From contig AP018280.1 of the NCBI GenBank assembly GCA_004296455.1, positions 2,108,001 to 2,172,000 on the forward strand: a stretch of DNA of 64,000 nucleotides, given 5' to 3'. The notes below the pieces were generated by a model. The model was not told the origin of the DNA, did not search any database, and was given only the letters and a program-made list of their open reading frames with translations. A program made the position numbers and the translations under genes. Within the stretch, counting starts at the first letter, position 1; each line of letters begins with the position of its first letter. The stretch comes from Calothrix sp. NIES-4101 (GTDB taxonomy: Bacteria; Cyanobacteriota; Cyanobacteriia; Cyanobacteriales; Nostocaceae). This document shows, in pieces, positions 46,495 to 59,340 of the stretch.

Positions 46495-49400
46495 TTAATA
46501 ATCATCATCTTCATCATCTGCATCAGCCTCATCAACTTCCTCATAATCATCTTCATCAACGAGGTCGCTAACTTCAGGAACGATGTAATCATCGTCATCA
46601 ATGATAGAACCGTTACTTCTAGCAGTAAAACTAGAATCACTAACTGCAAGAGTTGGAGAATCTAAGTTGTAGCTCCGAGCTGTGCGATCGTCGAGTACCA
46701 TATCCAGTGGATCGTCTACTTCGTCCAAAACGCTGCTAGTTAATTCCGTGGAGTAGTCATCAACTATACCTGGTTCTTCATAGGCATTGAAACCTGTACC
46801 AGCAGGAATTAAACGCCCGATAATCACGTTTTCTTTCAAACCACGCAGCCAGTCTGATTTTCCTTCGATCGCAGCTTCGGTAAGTACCCTCGTGGTTTCT
46901 TGGAATGATGCGGCTGAAATGAAGCTATCAGTATTCAAAGATGCTTTGGTAATACCGAGTAGCATGGGTGTATATTGTGCCCTAGCCCCACCAGTAATTG
47001 CCATTGCTTCGTTGACTTGTTCGATTTGGCGTAATTCCACTAACTCGCCGGGAAGCATAGTCGTGTCCCCACCATCATCAACGCGCACCTTCGAGGTCAT
47101 TTGCCGCACGATCACTTCAATATGCTTGTCAGCTACGTCGATACCTTGGGATTGGTATACAGATTGCACTTCGTTAACCAGGAAGCTTTGCACTTGCTGT
47201 AAAGCCACACTCGCACAAGCATAAATACCATCTTCGTGACCAAGATTAAAGAAGAGTTCTAAAATCTCGTGCGGGTTAGAAGGACCATCAGTCATTACCT
47301 GTCCGGCTTCCACTTGCTGTCCATCGGAGATAATTAAGTTTTGTCCTGGCCCAAGGTTATAGTCAGTGACAACGCCATTTGCTTCTATCACTTTAATAGC
47401 GATCGCCTCATCTCCATCGCTATAAACGACTTTAACCTCGCCACTGCGTCTTGCCAAAATACAAGCTTCTTTTGGTTTGCGGGCTTCGAGTAATTCTTCA
47501 ATTCTCGGTAAACCTTGGATAATGTCCCCAGTTTTGGCGCGTTCAAAGACCAGCAATACCAAGTTATCACCACGCTGTACCAAGCCACCATCTTCGACTT
47601 GCAGCACTGCACCGGGACTGACGCGATAAGGACGACCAATCCGTACTTTTACTGCATATCCTTGTGTCGCCAAAGCTGAGTCACTTGTAGCAGCACCCGC
47701 ACCACTGGCAACCTCTACAACTTGACCTGATTCTTCTGCAAAGACACCAGGGGCAATTTCGCTACCTTCAACAATCAAGTCGCCTTTTTTGACCTTGGGT
47801 TGGTCTTTACTGTTGGCAATATATACGTCACTATGTCGTAACACCAAACAACGACGTACTGCTTCTGTGCCTTTTTGGATGCCTCGAACTACACCACCTT
47901 CTTTACATAGGATTTGAGTTCGTGCCACAACTGACCCTGGAGTAATTGTTTGCCCATCTTCAACTTCCAGGTTGGTTTGGGTACTACCTTGGGTCGCATC
48001 TGCGGAAATATCACGACGAATTACCAGCGATTCCAAAATTACCAGTTGTAAGCGTTGAATATCTGGGTCATTGTCATCGACAACTAACTCGATATCGGCT
48101 GCTAATGGCGAGGCATTATGGTCATGTTCAGCTTCTTGCTCGATTTCTAATACAAGCTGAGTCCGGAGTAATTCTACCCCTTCAACCGACTTGACTCGCT
48201 CAGAATCTTTATATGGCAAGCGTTGTACTGCTCGCAATTGAATTGAACGCCCTGTTTGCTGGCTTACAGATGTAGTCGATGGTACATCTGGCTGTTCCGG
48301 GACGGCAAACTCAACTACAGGACGGCTCAATAGCGCTGGTCCTTCGGGAGATTCTACGTACTCAATGTAACGTAGTTCGGTGGCGACTTGTCCCATCAAC
48401 TCTTCGCCTGGTTGGATAAAGGTTCCATCCCGTCCCATGACTGCCTCAGGGTCATCAACCATCAACAGTTCGCCCGGTTTGACCACAACTTCACGCAGAA
48501 TATCGTTTTTCTGAGTGACTTCGATGACACCACTATTTTGACAGAAGATATCTTTGACAACTTCGTCGCCAGCATTGACAAACTGACCATCTTCCACTAG
48601 TAGCAGTGAAATATCTTTGTTGACTTCATGGGTTTCTTCGGGAATCCACAGCAAGCTACCAGCTTGGACAACCTCATACCCTTGTTTTGCTTTACCTTTT
48701 TTCTGAACTTCTACACCGGCAAACTTCAGCAAACCACCTGTCGTGGTACGGTAGCGATCGTCAATTAATTCGGCAACCACTTGACCATTTTGTACTTTTG
48801 TTCCTGGTGTGGCACGTAAGTTGAAAGCTTGGTTGTTCAGTGTCGTTACCAAGTAGTTGTTACGACCTTGAGTGCTTTGTGCTGTCACTGTTGCTTGATC
48901 GAGTACCACCGATGCGGTAATAATCTCAATTTCTCTGGTACTCTTGCCAGGTTGCACTTCTGGTAAACGAACTACACCACCGTGAACTGTTGTCAGTTGA
49001 GTTTCCGCCAATACACCGTTAGTAACGACACTATCGCCTTCTTTGACAACTAGCTCCGCACCAGGAGGTAAATTATATACATCACCTGAGAGTATCCAAA
49101 TCAACCCACCTCTGGCAGCCGTAGTCGTTGTATTACCTTGACGGTCGGTTTTTTGTTCGGCAACGACTTCCGAAAATTTTACTTCTCCCGCCAAATCGGA
49201 TGCTACATCTTTTACTGCCTTCTCTGTATTTACACGAGTAGTTTTACCACCCAAGGCAACTTCAGCAATTAACTGTCCTTGTTTGACCTTCTGACCATCA
49301 GTAATATAGAGTGTCGAACCTTGGGTAAGATCAATGTGTTCCGTACCAGTTTCGCTATTTTCAACGGTCATGGTACCGTTCATTTCTACATACAAAGCAT

Positions 49401-50538
49401 CTTCCCCGTGGCGCGTCCGGTAAGGGCGGGTACGTAGTTTACGAGGAATTTTCACAGTCCCATTAGTTTGCGATCGCACTTGTTTGGCGACTTCACCTGT
49501 AAATACCCCCCCGGTGTGGAAAGTACGCATGGTTAACTGGGTTCCTGGTTCCCCAATACTTTGGGCAGCAATAATACCTACCGCTTCCCCTAAGTCCACC
49601 ATCTTGGCATGTGCCAAACTCCAACCATAACAATGTTGGCAAACCGATCGTGCCGCTTCACAAGTTAGAGGCGATCGGACAATCACTTCTTCAACGCCAG
49701 CTTTTTGGATTTCTTTGGCTAAATCATCAGAAATCGGGGTGTTACGAGGGGCGAGAATTTCGCCGGTTTTGGGATGCACGACATCTACATTTACTACCCT
49801 TCCCATCAAGCGAGTTGCCAGGTTCATCAAAACCTTAGAACCATCTTTCATTGATTGGATGGGAATACCTCGTGTTGTACCGCAATCAACTTCTCGTATA
49901 ATTACATCCTGAGATACGTCAACCAGACGGCGAGTGAGATAACCAGAGTCGGCTGTACGCAACGCCGTATCTACTAAGCCTTTACGCGCACCATAGGAGG
50001 AAATAATATACTCGGTTACTGTCAAACCTTCACGGAAATTGGTTTTAATCGGTAAGTCAATAATTTCCCCTTGAGGATTCGCCATCAGTCCGCGCATCCC
50101 CACCAACTGACGTACCTGAGAGATATTACCTCGCGCTCCAGAGAACGCCATCATGTATACCGAGTTGAGGGGGTTAGTACTCTTGAAGTGACGCACTACT
50201 TCATCTTTGAGAGCTTCAGAAGTACCATTCCAGGTATCAATTACTTTTTGGAAACGTTCAACCTCAGTGATTTCACCCCGTTGGTAACGCTCTTCTGTTG
50301 CCCGAATCTCTGCTTCTGCCGCATCCAATAAACTTCGCTTCGATGGAGGTACCATCAGATCATCGACACTGATAGAAACCCCGGCTCTTGTAGCATAACG
50401 GAAACCTAAATCTTTGAGCTTATCCGCCATTACCGCCGTCCGCGCTGTTCCATAATGGATAAACGCCCAAGAAATCAGATTTCGCAATTGACCTTTATCA
50501 ACTACGCGATTCCGGAAAACATGTTTTTCATTAGTCAT
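46495..50538 (-). CDS. rpoC2: RNA polymerase beta'' (beta' C-terminal) subunit
   Basis: 1347 aa. Cyanobacteria and plastids split beta' in two; this is the C-terminal half. The N-terminal part holds the second zinc site (DCGTTRG, then [15 protein letters not shown]) and the trigger-loop start ([20 protein letters not shown], about 330-349). A large insertion (SI3), roughly residues 350-980 with repeated sandwich-barrel hybrid motifs, interrupts the trigger loop, as is standard in cyanobacteria. The conserved C-terminus ([20 protein letters not shown]) is followed by a very acidic tail ending DADDEDDDY. It is the last gene of the rpsT-tatD-rpoB-rpoC1-rpoC2 cluster. Confidence 0.97.
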   Translation of the reverse strand: MTNEKHVFRNRVVDKGQLRNLISWAFIHYGTARTAVMADKLKDLGFRYATRAGVSISVDDLMVPPSKRSLLDAAEAEIRATEERYQRGEITEVERFQKVIDTWNGTSEALKDEVVRHFKSTNPLNSVYMMAFSGARGNISQVRQLVGMRGLMANPQGEIIDLPIKTNFREGLTVTEYIISSYGARKGLVDTALRTADSGYLTRRLVDVSQDVIIREVDCGTTRGIPIQSMKDGSKVLMNLATRLMGRVVNVDVVHPKTGEILAPRNTPISDDLAKEIQKAGVEEVIVRSPLTCEAARSVCQHCYGWSLAHAKMVDLGEAVGIIAAQSIGEPGTQLTMRTFHTGGVFTGEVAKQVRSQTNGTVKIPRKLRTRPYRTRHGEDALYVEMNGTMTVENSETGTEHIDLTQGSTLYITDGQKVKQGQLIAEVALGGKTTRVNTEKAVKDVASDLAGEVKFSEVVAEQKTDRQGNTTTTAARGGLIWILSGDVYNLPPGAELVVKEGDSVVTNGVLAETQLTTVHGGVVRLPEVQPGKSTREIEIITASVVLDQATVTAQSTQGRNNYLVTTLNNQAFNLRATPGTKVQNGQVVAELIDDRYRTTTGGLLKFAGVEVQKKGKAKQGYEVVQAGSLLWIPEETHEVNKDISLLLVEDGQFVNAGDEVVKDIFCQNSGVIEVTQKNDILREVVVKPGELLMVDDPEAVMGRDGTFIQPGEELMGQVATELRYIEYVESPEGPALLSRPVVEFAVPEQPDVPSTTSVSQQTGRSIQLRAVQRLPYKDSERVKSVEGVELLRTQLVLEIEQEAEHDHNASPLAADIELVVDDNDPDIQRLQLVILESLVIRRDISADATQGSTQTNLEVEDGQTITPGSVVARTQILCKEGGVVRGIQKGTEAVRRCLVLRHSDVYIANSKDQPKVKKGDLIVEGSEIAPGVFAEESGQVVEVASGAGAATSDSALATQGYAVKVRIGRPYRVSPGAVLQVEDGGLVQRGDNLVLLVFERAKTGDIIQGLPRIEELLEARKPKEACILARRSGEVKVVYSDGDEAIAIKVIEANGVVTDYNLGPGQNLIISDGQQVEAGQVMTDGPSNPHEILELFFNLGHEDGIYACASVALQQVQSFLVNEVQSVYQSQGIDVADKHIEVIVRQMTSKVRVDDGGDTTMLPGELVELRQIEQVNEAMAITGGARAQYTPMLLGITKASLNTDSFISAASFQETTRVLTEAAIEGKSDWLRGLKENVIIGRLIPAGTGFNAYEEPGIVDDYSTELTSSVLDEVDDPLDMVLDDRTARSYNLDSPTLAVSDSSFTARSNGSIIDDDDYIVPEVSDLVDEDDYEEVDEADADDEDDDY

Positions 50539-50548
50539 ACTTTAAATT

Positions 50549-50644
50549 AGTGCTGAGTTATGAGTTATGAGTGTTAAGTAGCGCACATAGTTTTTATGAA
50601 TTTGAGTCCTGAATACTGAGTCAAACAAAATCATACTCAGCACT
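50549..50644. repeat. Inverted repeat between rpoC1 and rpoC2
   Basis: AGTGCTGAGT (50549-50558) and ACTCAGCACT (50635-50644) are perfect complements about 76 nt apart, surrounded by further TGAGTTA-type repeats. In the mRNA this would form a long-loop hairpin just after the rpoC1 stop. Confidence 0.65.
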
Positions 50645-50663
50645 CAGCGCCCTGCATTCATCA

Positions 50664-52541
50664 CTAAGTTGCTAATGCTTCCTGAATCGCCTTATTGTAG
50701 ATAACACGACCGGGTGTAGTACGTATGTATTGCGATAGTAAATTTCCTTGAGCATCCTCACGGACACGGCGGAATTTATACATTTTGGTGACAGTGCCAT
50801 CATTGTTTTTAGTCTCTTCCAATGGCTCTAAATCAGCTTCGGGGGATTCTACCTCACCATCAAATCGCACGAATACGTAAGCATGTAAGTCAATTTGACC
50901 CTGTTCAAATGCCATAATTGCATCGTCTAATGAGGCAAAATACTTGCCTGCGCCTTTGGTTGCCTCAGGATTTTCGGCTGTCAGGTAATAAGCACCCAAA
51001 ACCATGTCTTGGCTGGGGGTGATAATTGGTTTACCAGTAGCAGGAGACAAGATATTATTGGAAGCCAGCATCAACAATCTAGCTTCAGCTTGAGATTCCA
51101 ATGATAGAGGCACATGCACTGCCATTTGGTCTCCATCAAAGTCTGCGTTAAACGCCGGACAGACGAGGGGATGTAATTGAATTGCACGACCTTCTACTAA
51201 AATAGGCTCGAATGCTTGAATACCCAAACGGTGTAGTGTTGGCGCACGGTTGAGCATGACTGGGTGTCCTTCGATGACTTCTTCGAGAACATCCCAGACC
51301 TGCGGATCGGACCGGGAAATCAATTTTTTTGCAGCTTTGATGTTGTTCACCATGCCACTGCGAATCAACCGATTAATCACAAACGGTTGGAACAATTCGA
51401 TCGCCATTTCTCTTGGCAATCCGCACTGGTGGATGTGTAATTTGGGGCCAACGACAATTACAGAACGACCGGAGTAGTCTACCCGTTTACCGAGTAAGTT
51501 TTGACGGAAACGACCTTGCTTACCTTCGATAATGTCAGAAAGTGACTTCAAGGGACGATTATTTGCACCAACTACAGTCCGTCCACGACGACCATTATCA
51601 ATTAGTGCGTCAACGGCTTCTTGTAGCATCCGTTTTTCGTTACGGACAATAATCTCCGGAGCAAGAATTTCCTGTAAACGTGCCAAACGGTTGTTACGGT
51701 TAATCACGCGGCGATATAAGTCATTTAAATCGCTAGTGGCAAATCGTCCCCCATCTAACTGCACCATCGGGCGTAAATCGGGAGGAATTACGGGAATAAC
51801 CGTCATTACCATCCATTCTGGTTTGGAGCCAGTCGCAATAAAGTTGTCAATTACGCGCAATCGCTTAATTAACTTCGCCCGTTTTTGACCCTTCGCGGTA
51901 CCAATTTCCTCGCGGAGATTTTCTGCTTCCTGCTCTAAATTAATATCAGCTAGCAAGCGTAGTAATGCTTCTGCTCCAATTCCCACCTCAACCCCTACCA
52001 ATTGGGAATCTTCAGCGTAAATTTGATCTTCAATCTCCAACCACTGGTCTTCACTCAGTAATTGCTTGTAAGTTAATGTATCCGCGTTACCGGAACTGAG
52101 AACAACATAGGAGTTGAAATAGACAATTTGTTCTACATCCCGCAAAGGCATATCGAGCAGGATGGCAATATAACTGGGAATACCTTTGAGATACCAAACA
52201 TGGGCAACTGGAGCTGCTAGTTTAATGTAGCCCATACGGTGGCGGCGCACTCTCGATTCCGTAACTTCCACACCACAACGTTCACAAACGATACCACGGT
52301 GGCGGACTCGCTTATATTTACCGCAATGACATTCCCAGTCCTTTGCTGGGCCAAAAATGCGTTCACAGAAAAGCCCATCCATTTCAGGCTTTAAAGTCCG
52401 GTAATTAATCGTTTCTGGCTTGGTAACTTCTCCAACTACCTGACCATTGGGTAAGGTTCTTTCGCCCCAGACACGAATCCGTTCTGGCGATGCCAAGCCG
52501 ATTTTTACGTAATCAAATTGGTTGCTTTGACCTGGTCTCAT
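50664..52541 (-). CDS. rpoC1: RNA polymerase gamma (beta' N-terminal) subunit
   Basis: 625 aa. It starts [20 protein letters not shown]. The zinc-binding site is [20 protein letters not shown] (about 71-90). The switch and lid regions include [18 protein letters not shown]. The catalytic magnesium loop is [16 protein letters not shown] (about 465-480). With rpoC2 it makes up the beta' equivalent; the split is a marker of cyanobacteria. It lies 284 bp after rpoB and 125 bp before rpoC2, both spacers carrying TGAGT-type inverted repeats. Confidence 0.98.
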   Translation of the reverse strand: MRPGQSNQFDYVKIGLASPERIRVWGERTLPNGQVVGEVTKPETINYRTLKPEMDGLFCERIFGPAKDWECHCGKYKRVRHRGIVCERCGVEVTESRVRRHRMGYIKLAAPVAHVWYLKGIPSYIAILLDMPLRDVEQIVYFNSYVVLSSGNADTLTYKQLLSEDQWLEIEDQIYAEDSQLVGVEVGIGAEALLRLLADINLEQEAENLREEIGTAKGQKRAKLIKRLRVIDNFIATGSKPEWMVMTVIPVIPPDLRPMVQLDGGRFATSDLNDLYRRVINRNNRLARLQEILAPEIIVRNEKRMLQEAVDALIDNGRRGRTVVGANNRPLKSLSDIIEGKQGRFRQNLLGKRVDYSGRSVIVVGPKLHIHQCGLPREMAIELFQPFVINRLIRSGMVNNIKAAKKLISRSDPQVWDVLEEVIEGHPVMLNRAPTLHRLGIQAFEPILVEGRAIQLHPLVCPAFNADFDGDQMAVHVPLSLESQAEARLLMLASNNILSPATGKPIITPSQDMVLGAYYLTAENPEATKGAGKYFASLDDAIMAFEQGQIDLHAYVFVRFDGEVESPEADLEPLEETKNNDGTVTKMYKFRRVREDAQGNLLSQYIRTTPGRVIYNKAIQEALAT

Positions 52542-52768
52542 ATTTTGTATTACTGAGTTCTTACTTAGATAAGTTCTTTAAGCACACGCTAGATGACGTG
52601 TTGTGAGGAGTATTTAGTTGTTTCAGTAGGTGAAGGCAATAAACCGTAACTGCTTTGTAATTATGATTTAGCGCATCTTGACAGCACTAAAATTTAATTA
52701 CATATCTCTTCATATTTAGTTACATAGTTTGGTTTTACTTTGCCTATCTACATCAAGGGCTAAGTTCT

Positions 52769-52817
52769 GAGTCTTGAGGGCTAAGTATTAACAGTTGCTA
52801 CTCAACACTCAAAACTC
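52769..52817. repeat. Inverted repeat between rpoB and rpoC1
   Basis: GAGTCTTGAG (52769-52778) and CTCAAAACTC (52808-52817) are complementary at 9 of 10 positions, 29 nt apart. They lie within 10-60 nt of the rpoB stop and resemble in sequence the repeat in the next spacer. Confidence 0.55.
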
Positions 52818-52825
52818 ATTACTTA

Positions 52826-55800
52826 CTACTCTTCTTCGTCCATCGACTCGCGCGACAACGACTCATAGGTAGGACGAGGTGGTGTTCGACGAGCATTATT
52901 ATCTGCCATCAAATCAACTTCCACATCTAGCGAACTACCATCATTTTGTGTTTCCACCTTATGGACGGCAATATCTAAACCTAAGGATTGCAATTCACGC
53001 ATCAAGACTTTGAAGGATTCAGGTGTTCCCGGACGGGGAATTGCTTTACCTTTGACGATCGCATTTAAGGCTTCGTTTCGTCCTTGCATATCGTCGGATT
53101 TGACTGTCAGCAACTCCTGTAAAGTATAGGCTGCACCGAATGCTTCCAATGCCCATACTTCCATTTCTCCGAAACGCTGACCACCTTGCTGTGCTTTACC
53201 ACCCAAGGGTTGTTGTGTCACCAGCGAGTAAGGACCAGTAGAACGAGCATGAATTTTATCATCTACTAGGTGGACTAGTTTGAGCATGTAAGCTACGCCA
53301 ATCGTTACCGCACGGTCAAAGGGTTCCCCTGTCCGACCGTCGTAAACCATAATTTTGCCAGCATTGTCGGGGTTATATAACCAATCTTTACCTGTCTCGT
53401 CCCTAGCCTCTTGCAGTTTCCCATGCACGATCGCCCGCGAAGATTCTTCCCCATACATTTCATCGAATGGGGTAATTTTGAACCGCACGCCTAAGTTATG
53501 ACCTGCCCAACCTAACAAACACTCAAATACCTGTCCCACATTCATCCGGCTAGGTACACCCAGGGGATTGAGAACAATATCAACAGTGCCGCCATCGGGG
53601 AGGTAAGGCATATCTTCCACTGGCAAGATTTTGGAAATAATCCCTTTATTTCCGTGACGACCAGCCATTTTATCGCCGACTTGGATTTTCCGTTTCTGGG
53701 CTACATACACCCGTACCACCATGTTGGCTCCAGGGGGTAATTCGTCACCCTGTTCACGGGTGAATAATCGCACGTCAACGACTCTACCTTTTTCACCGTT
53801 GGGTACACGCAAGGAGTTATCGCGTACATCCCGTGCTTTTTCACCGAAAATTGCCCTTAATAATTTTTCTTCTGGTGGTTGGTCAGATTCTCCTTTGGGG
53901 GTAACTTTACCAACCAAAATATCTCCGGCTTCCACCCAAGCGCCAATACGGATAATTCCCTGCTCATCTAGCTGGCGTAAAGCATCTTCACCGACGTTGG
54001 GAATTTCTCGGGTGATTTCTTCAGGACCCAGTTTTGTTTGTCTGGCTTCGATTTCGTATTTCTCAATGTGAATCGAAGTATAAATGTCGTCCTGTACTAA
54101 GCGTTCCGAAATCAGAATCGCGTCTTCATAGTTGTATCCTTCCCAAGGCATGTAGGCGACGATAATATTTTGCCCTAATGCCAATTCTCCACCTTCGGTA
54201 GAAGAACCGTCAGCTAGCACTTGCCCGGCAACAACTTTTTCTCCCATCCGCACCAAGGGCTTCTGATTCAAACAGGTGTCTTGGTTTGAGCGCTGATATT
54301 TGGAGAGGAAGTATTTAATCTCTCTGATTTCGGAAGGATTTTTCGGGGGTTGTCCTTCCACTACCTTGGCTCGTGGACGTACACGAATTTCTGTCGCGTC
54401 AACATAAGTTACGTCACCATCGGTACGGGAGACAATTACCATCCCGGAGTCCCTGGCTGCCTGTGCTTCTAACCCAGTTCCCACTAAAGGACGTTCGGGT
54501 TTGAGCAAAGGTACTGCTTGCCGTTGCATGTTGGAACCCATTAGTGCCCGGTTCGCGTCGTCATGCTCCAAGAAGGGAATCATACTAGTAGCAACGGAGA
54601 CGATTTGTACTGGGGATACGGCTACACAGTCTACCTGTTCGGGAGTTGTTGTCGAGAATTCCTGACGGTAACGGATCGGTACTATTCCCTTCAAATAACC
54701 GTTCTCATCGGTCATTGCATCCCCTGCTGCCACCCGCAAGTCATCTTCTTCGTCGGCAGTCATGTAAATTACCGGGAGATCGCGACGTACCTTAGCATTC
54801 TCAACTTGACGATAAGGTGTCTCCAAAAACCCGTATTGGTTGACTCTGGCGTGGGTTGCTAAGGAACCAATCAAACCCGCATTCGGGCCTTCTGGTGTTT
54901 CAATTGGACAAATACGTCCGTAGTGGGATGGGTGAATATCTCGCACTGCAAACCCTGCCCGTTCGCGGGTTAAACCGCCGGGACCAAGGGCTGATAAGCG
55001 GCGTTTGTGGGTTAATTCCGCTAAAGGATTGGTTTGATCCATGAATTGGGACAATTGGCTGGAACCAAAGAATTCCTTAATGGCGGCAACCAAAGGCTTG
55101 GGGTTAACCAAGGAGGCGGGTGTGAGCACCTCGGCATCGGATACGGTCATCCGTTCCCGAATAATTCTTTCTAAGCGGTTTAAGCCGACTCGAACTTGGT
55201 TTTGCAACAACTCGCCGACACTGCGGACACGACGATTTCCTAAGTGGTCGATGTCGTCAGTATTACCAATATCAAATTCCAGGTTGATTAGGTAATCGAC
55301 TGCTGCTAAGATGTCGGTAGGAGTTAAGACGCGAAGAGTTTCCGGGACTTGTAGACGTAGTTTCTTGTTGAGTTTGTATCTGCCAACTCTACCCAAGTCG
55401 TAGCGTTTAGCATCGAAGAAACGCGAGTCGAGTAGCTGTTGTCCACCGAGTACGGTTGGTGGTTCACCAGGGCGTAACTTACGATACAATTCCATCAAGG
55501 CTTCTTCTTCGGAAAATTGACCTTCTTTCTCGATGGTTTTCTCGAAGTATTCAGGGTGACGTAGGGCATCGAATATTTCGTTGTCTGACAAACCAAGAGC
55601 TTTGAGAAGTACTTGCGCTGATAGTTTACGAGTTTTGTCAATACGAACCCAAACTAAGTCATTGCGGTCGGTTTCAAACTTTAACCAAGCACCTCGGTTA
55701 GGAATTAAACTTGCCGAGTAGGTTCTCCGTCCATTTTTATCAATTTCTGATTTATAGTAAACCCCAGGCGATCGCACGATTTGGTTGACGATTACCCGCT

Positions 55801-56161
55801 CGGCTCCGTTAATAATAAACGTGCCGCGATCAGTCATTAAGGGCAAGTCGCCGATAAACACATCTTGCTCTTTAATTTCGCCAGTTTCTTTATTAATTAA
55901 GCGCGTGGGCACGTACATTTGTACAGCGTAGGTGCTGTCCCGTCGCTTGGCTTCATCAACTCCGTACTTGGGTTCTTTCATTTTGTAGTTGTGACCCAAG
56001 AAATGCAGTTCGAGCTTGCCTGTGTAATCTGTAATTGGACTAAATGAATTTAGCTCTTCTATTAACCCTTCTTCCAAAAACCAGCGAAAGCTCGAACGCT
56101 GGATGGCAATTAAGTCGGGCAGTAGAAAGGCTGATTCCATAATCGAGTCGTCGTTAGTCAT
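52826..56161 (-). CDS. rpoB: RNA polymerase beta subunit
   Basis: 1111 aa, typical of the shorter cyanobacterial beta. It starts [20 protein letters not shown]. The rifampicin-pocket region is complete: [40 protein letters not shown] and [17 protein letters not shown]. The catalytic and clamp regions are also intact ([37 protein letters not shown]), as is the C-terminal [20 protein letters not shown]. It is transcribed with rpoC1 and rpoC2, probably from a promoter in the 811-bp upstream spacer and perhaps also by read-through from rpsT-tatD. Confidence 0.98.
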   Translation of the reverse strand: MTNDDSIMESAFLLPDLIAIQRSSFRWFLEEGLIEELNSFSPITDYTGKLELHFLGHNYKMKEPKYGVDEAKRRDSTYAVQMYVPTRLINKETGEIKEQDVFIGDLPLMTDRGTFIINGAERVIVNQIVRSPGVYYKSEIDKNGRRTYSASLIPNRGAWLKFETDRNDLVWVRIDKTRKLSAQVLLKALGLSDNEIFDALRHPEYFEKTIEKEGQFSEEEALMELYRKLRPGEPPTVLGGQQLLDSRFFDAKRYDLGRVGRYKLNKKLRLQVPETLRVLTPTDILAAVDYLINLEFDIGNTDDIDHLGNRRVRSVGELLQNQVRVGLNRLERIIRERMTVSDAEVLTPASLVNPKPLVAAIKEFFGSSQLSQFMDQTNPLAELTHKRRLSALGPGGLTRERAGFAVRDIHPSHYGRICPIETPEGPNAGLIGSLATHARVNQYGFLETPYRQVENAKVRRDLPVIYMTADEEDDLRVAAGDAMTDENGYLKGIVPIRYRQEFSTTTPEQVDCVAVSPVQIVSVATSMIPFLEHDDANRALMGSNMQRQAVPLLKPERPLVGTGLEAQAARDSGMVIVSRTDGDVTYVDATEIRVRPRAKVVEGQPPKNPSEIREIKYFLSKYQRSNQDTCLNQKPLVRMGEKVVAGQVLADGSSTEGGELALGQNIIVAYMPWEGYNYEDAILISERLVQDDIYTSIHIEKYEIEARQTKLGPEEITREIPNVGEDALRQLDEQGIIRIGAWVEAGDILVGKVTPKGESDQPPEEKLLRAIFGEKARDVRDNSLRVPNGEKGRVVDVRLFTREQGDELPPGANMVVRVYVAQKRKIQVGDKMAGRHGNKGIISKILPVEDMPYLPDGGTVDIVLNPLGVPSRMNVGQVFECLLGWAGHNLGVRFKITPFDEMYGEESSRAIVHGKLQEARDETGKDWLYNPDNAGKIMVYDGRTGEPFDRAVTIGVAYMLKLVHLVDDKIHARSTGPYSLVTQQPLGGKAQQGGQRFGEMEVWALEAFGAAYTLQELLTVKSDDMQGRNEALNAIVKGKAIPRPGTPESFKVLMRELQSLGLDIAVHKVETQNDGSSLDVEVDLMADNNARRTPPRPTYESLSRESMDEEE

Positions 56162-56972
56162 GCCTCTACCTTTGTCAACCTGGTTAAACTTGTTGAGAAT
56201 ACTACTTGCAGCAGTAATCGCTAACGGCTAGTATCCGTACTGCTTTACTTTTCAACTTTTCCCATTGCTAACAGCAGTTAAATCACAGCACAGGAGTTAA
56301 ACATATGCGGATTCAACAAGGAATTGGAGAAATATTAGCTTGCTAATATCAACCTCCTCTGTTGGTAGTAAATAATGCCAAAAACTAGCTCTGAGTTTGA
56401 TTCCTCTGAGTAGATGATGCAAATGTGCCTGTATTTTTTTTACTTTGCTCACTTCCCCTCCAAAAAGCGCGTTGTTTCGCTTACACAGACTGCCACTAGC
56501 CCTTGCTAGAAACTTCAGCAGTTTCACGGCTTCTCTGTGATGTTTTGCTACAAATGTGTGAGAGTTATGTTTAAAAATAATCTTTAACTAGTCAAGGTCG
56601 TGTTGGAATTGATGGTTGTGAAAATAATGCTTTCTTGCAGGCTCAATCATAATTGCAAGACTGCTTAAATACAAAAAAAGCCAAACAATTTGATGACTTG
56701 TATACTAAACTGCTTCATAACGCTAGGTGTTACGGATGAATCTAACTTTTGATTGGAAAGGTTATTCATGAAACTTAGTAACATCCGCTTGTAGAGATGC
56801 TGAAGATAATCAAATAAAATTAAGTTAGCTAAAAAATGCCTCCTTAACTATTATGACGCAAGCAAGCCTTTTTGGAGGAAATAATTTTAGCATGTTTTTG
56901 TTCCTCCAAAGTTTTATTTTTTTAATGTCTGCCCCATACCGATAACCGCGATCGCTCTGGAAACTTGAAGCC
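56162..56972. promoter_or_regulatory. Long leader/promoter region of rpoB with a hairpin
   Basis: 811 bp without a convincing gene; a 76-codon minus-strand frame at 56297-56527 has no family features and I do not accept it. TTTGGAGGAA (56871-56880) and TTCCTCCAAA (56901-56910) form a perfect 10-bp stem with a 20-nt loop about 60 nt past the tatD stop. On the plus strand it is followed by GTTTTATTTTTTT, but the transcribed strand is minus, where no T-tract follows. It may be a processing or partial termination site between tatD and rpoB. Confidence 0.5.
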
Positions 56973-57758
56973 TTAAAGCTTTAAACCAAATAATTTACAG
57001 GCATTTGCAGTTGTTTGCTGGGCGATCGCTTCTAGCGTCTCACCTCGAAGATTGGCTACATGTTCGGCAACATAACGAACATAAGCTGGTTCATTACGCC
57101 GTTCACCGCGTTTAGGGACAGGAGCTAGAAATGGACAATCAGTTTCGATCAACAAGCGATCGCAACTAACCATTGCTGCACTGGCTTGGATGTTTTTCGC
57201 ATTTTTGAAGGTGACTGTACCGCTAAAACTGATGTAGAAGCCTAAGTCTAGAAACCATTGAGTTTCCTGCGGGTCTCCACCCCAACAATGCATTACACCC
57301 CGAACTTGCCCCCTTTTTTGGTCTTGCCATTTTTGCAGAACTTCTTGAACTTTGGAAGCTGCATCACGACAATGGATGATTACAGGCAAGTCAAGTGCGG
57401 ATGCGATCGCTAATTGCGACTCAAACACCATCACCTGATGCTCGTAATTATCGGCTTTATAAAAATCAAGCCCCATCTCCCCGATGGCAACAACTCGCGC
57501 ATCGGAACGTGCAAACGCTTCGATATCATCTGCCGTTTTGCGACTCCATTTATCTGCATCAAGCGGATGCAAACCTACAGCAAAACTTAATTCAGGAATT
57601 TGCTGACCTATGGCTTGAATGCTGGAAAACTCCGACGGTTCGACGCAGGAATGGACTAAATGCACAACTCCTGCCTCTTGCCATCGCGATCGCACCATTG
57701 CTAAGTCCTGCTGGAAAGCCTCAAAGTTGAGGTGAACGTGGGTATCAATCAGATGCAT
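56973..57758 (-). CDS. tatD: TatD-family metal-dependent hydrolase (DNase)
   Basis: 261 aa, the usual length. Metal ligands are in place: HTHVHLNF at the N-terminus, [13 protein letters not shown] with the Glu, [10 protein letters not shown] with a His, [10 protein letters not shown], and [13 protein letters not shown] with the Asp. TatD proteins are Mg2+-dependent 3'-5' exonucleases or nucleases with roles in DNA repair and turnover. The gene lies 78 bp after rpsT and upstream of rpoB, an order conserved among cyanobacteria as far as I recall. Confidence 0.96.
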   Translation of the reverse strand: MHLIDTHVHLNFEAFQQDLAMVRSRWQEAGVVHLVHSCVEPSEFSSIQAIGQQIPELSFAVGLHPLDADKWSRKTADDIEAFARSDARVVAIGEMGLDFYKADNYEHQVMVFESQLAIASALDLPVIIHCRDAASKVQEVLQKWQDQKRGQVRGVMHCWGGDPQETQWFLDLGFYISFSGTVTFKNAKNIQASAAMVSCDRLLIETDCPFLAPVPKRGERRNEPAYVRYVAEHVANLRGETLEAIAQQTTANACKLFGLKL

Positions 57759-57836
57759 CTTGATTTTGCGAAATTACTCAGCTACCTTCCATTCATGTCA
57801 AACCATGTCAAACAATTAAGCAAGACAGGGTTTTGC

Positions 57837-58133
57837 TTAGGCTGCTGTTGGCACCAATGTCTTTAAACGTTGAGCTAATTTGGATTTCTTCCTCGCACCA
57901 TTATTGATGTGCAGCACGCCACGTTTTACGGCTTTATCAATTTTGCTATAAGCATCTGACATCCGAGCTACTACTTCTTGCTTTGACTCATCCGTGGGAT
58001 TAGCAGCGTATGCTTCTAGTGCTGCATAATATTTCTTCATCAAAGTTTTCACAGCCGACTTATAGGCTTTATTACGTAGTCGGTTGCGTTCTGCAATTTG
58101 GGCGCGTTTGAGAGCTGACTTATTATTTGCCAC
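57837..58133 (-). CDS. rpsT: Small ribosomal subunit protein bS20
   Basis: 98 aa starting at GTG (58133): [20 protein letters not shown], with GGAAG upstream. An in-frame ATG lies 23 codons earlier but the family begins here. The body ([20 protein letters not shown]) and the end ([20 protein letters not shown]) are diagnostic. bS20 binds 16S rRNA early in 30S assembly. First gene of the rpsT-tatD-rpoB-rpoC1-rpoC2 cluster. Confidence 0.97.
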   Translation of the reverse strand: MANNKSALKRAQIAERNRLRNKAYKSAVKTLMKKYYAALEAYAANPTDESKQEVVARMSDAYSKIDKAVKRGVLHINNGARKKSKLAQRLKTLVPTAA

Positions 58134-59340
58134 TGTTAACTTCCGGAGATAACTATCTGTAAGATGTACACACACTACTAGATTTACTAATATAGCACCC
58201 ATATTGCCAATATAAAGATTCGCAAGAAAAATACAAAAATCTTAATATCTAGAGTTCAAGAATAATCAGTCTCTGCATCCTGACCGTAAATAATTACAAT
58301 CTGTCTTTAGATGACTAAATGTACATCTATACATATATCTATAAAATCTTAATTTCTTCAGGATAGAACAGGATACGAAGCTTGGGGAAAATAGAGATTT
58401 GTGGCGTGGCTTGCAAGGTATGAATTTGCTGGACACCGTCAGCTACACACTGTGGAAGTTTTCCCGATATTCAGCGAAAGTGGCAAAGCCCTGGGAAAAC
58501 ACCATGAACTGAGTCAGCAATATTCAGTTTCTGTCCCATGGTAGCTTCTGTTCCCGAAAAAAGTCGCCAAGGGCAGGAGTTGTAAATACCTGACTTGCAA
58601 TTTTATCTCTGAATCAATTCAGCAACAGCGATGCTTCCCGGAAATATTTGTACGTATTTGTCAGGATTCCAAATAAAAACTTTATACTCATTCTGGTTTC
58701 CGATTCCTAAACTGTACATGTTATGTTTCATCGAAACTTCTAACTAATTGAAATAAAGTATTGTTGCCAATTTAACCAAAATATGCAGTGTCTTAGAGAT
58801 TACGTATATGCTTGAATCCACTAAATTTTTATTGTTCAGTAGTGGCAATACTGAGTTAAAAATAATATATAGATTGTAATTAAGTATTCTCTCTAGATTG
58901 TGGTGATTTAGAAAAGCGAAAGCATTGCTAGTATGTACGTAAGATAGCAGATGCAAATAAAGCATCAATGTTGGCGATCGCAAGTCAAAAGCTTGCTAAT
59001 AAGTACTTAACAGGGCTATGTATGAATACATCTTACTTTTTCTCCGCATATCAAAGTCATGGATGATCAGTAGATTACAGAAACATCATTTACAAGTGGA
59101 AATACCATTTTGATACAATTTCCTTGATCAAAAATTCATAAAATTTTTAATCATATCTCCGATTTCTTCACAAGTTACCTGTTGAAAATCAAACATTTAA
59201 AGATTAAATTAGAGATTAACGCAGTCATCATATTCACTGAGTAGCATGGGATGCTATATATACTTTTTCTAATGATAATGTCAGGTGCTGCGTCAGACAG
59301 ATGTATACTCTTGTAGCAAGTAATTTCACTTGAATTAAAT
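58134..59340. other. 1.2-kb intergenic region, possible structured RNA at about 58376-58580
   Basis: Divergent promoter region of rpsT and the coiled-coil protein gene. No ORF is convincing; a 79-codon minus frame at 58744-58983 has no features. The part at 58376-58580 is less AT-rich than its surroundings and can form helices: GTTTTCCC (58458-58465) with GGGAAAAC (58493-58500), extended by TGG/CCA, and an outer CTTGG/CCAAG (58381-58385 with 58567-58571). It could hold a small non-coding RNA or be a decayed gene. Confidence 0.3.

Noticed and set aside
56297-56527. 76-codon minus-strand ORF upstream of rpoB
   Set aside because: No family features, in a promoter-like region, and no conserved start context.
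58744-58983. 79-codon minus-strand ORF
   Set aside because: AT-rich, Leu/Asn/Ile-rich composition, no ribosome site; consistent with chance in AT-rich DNA.
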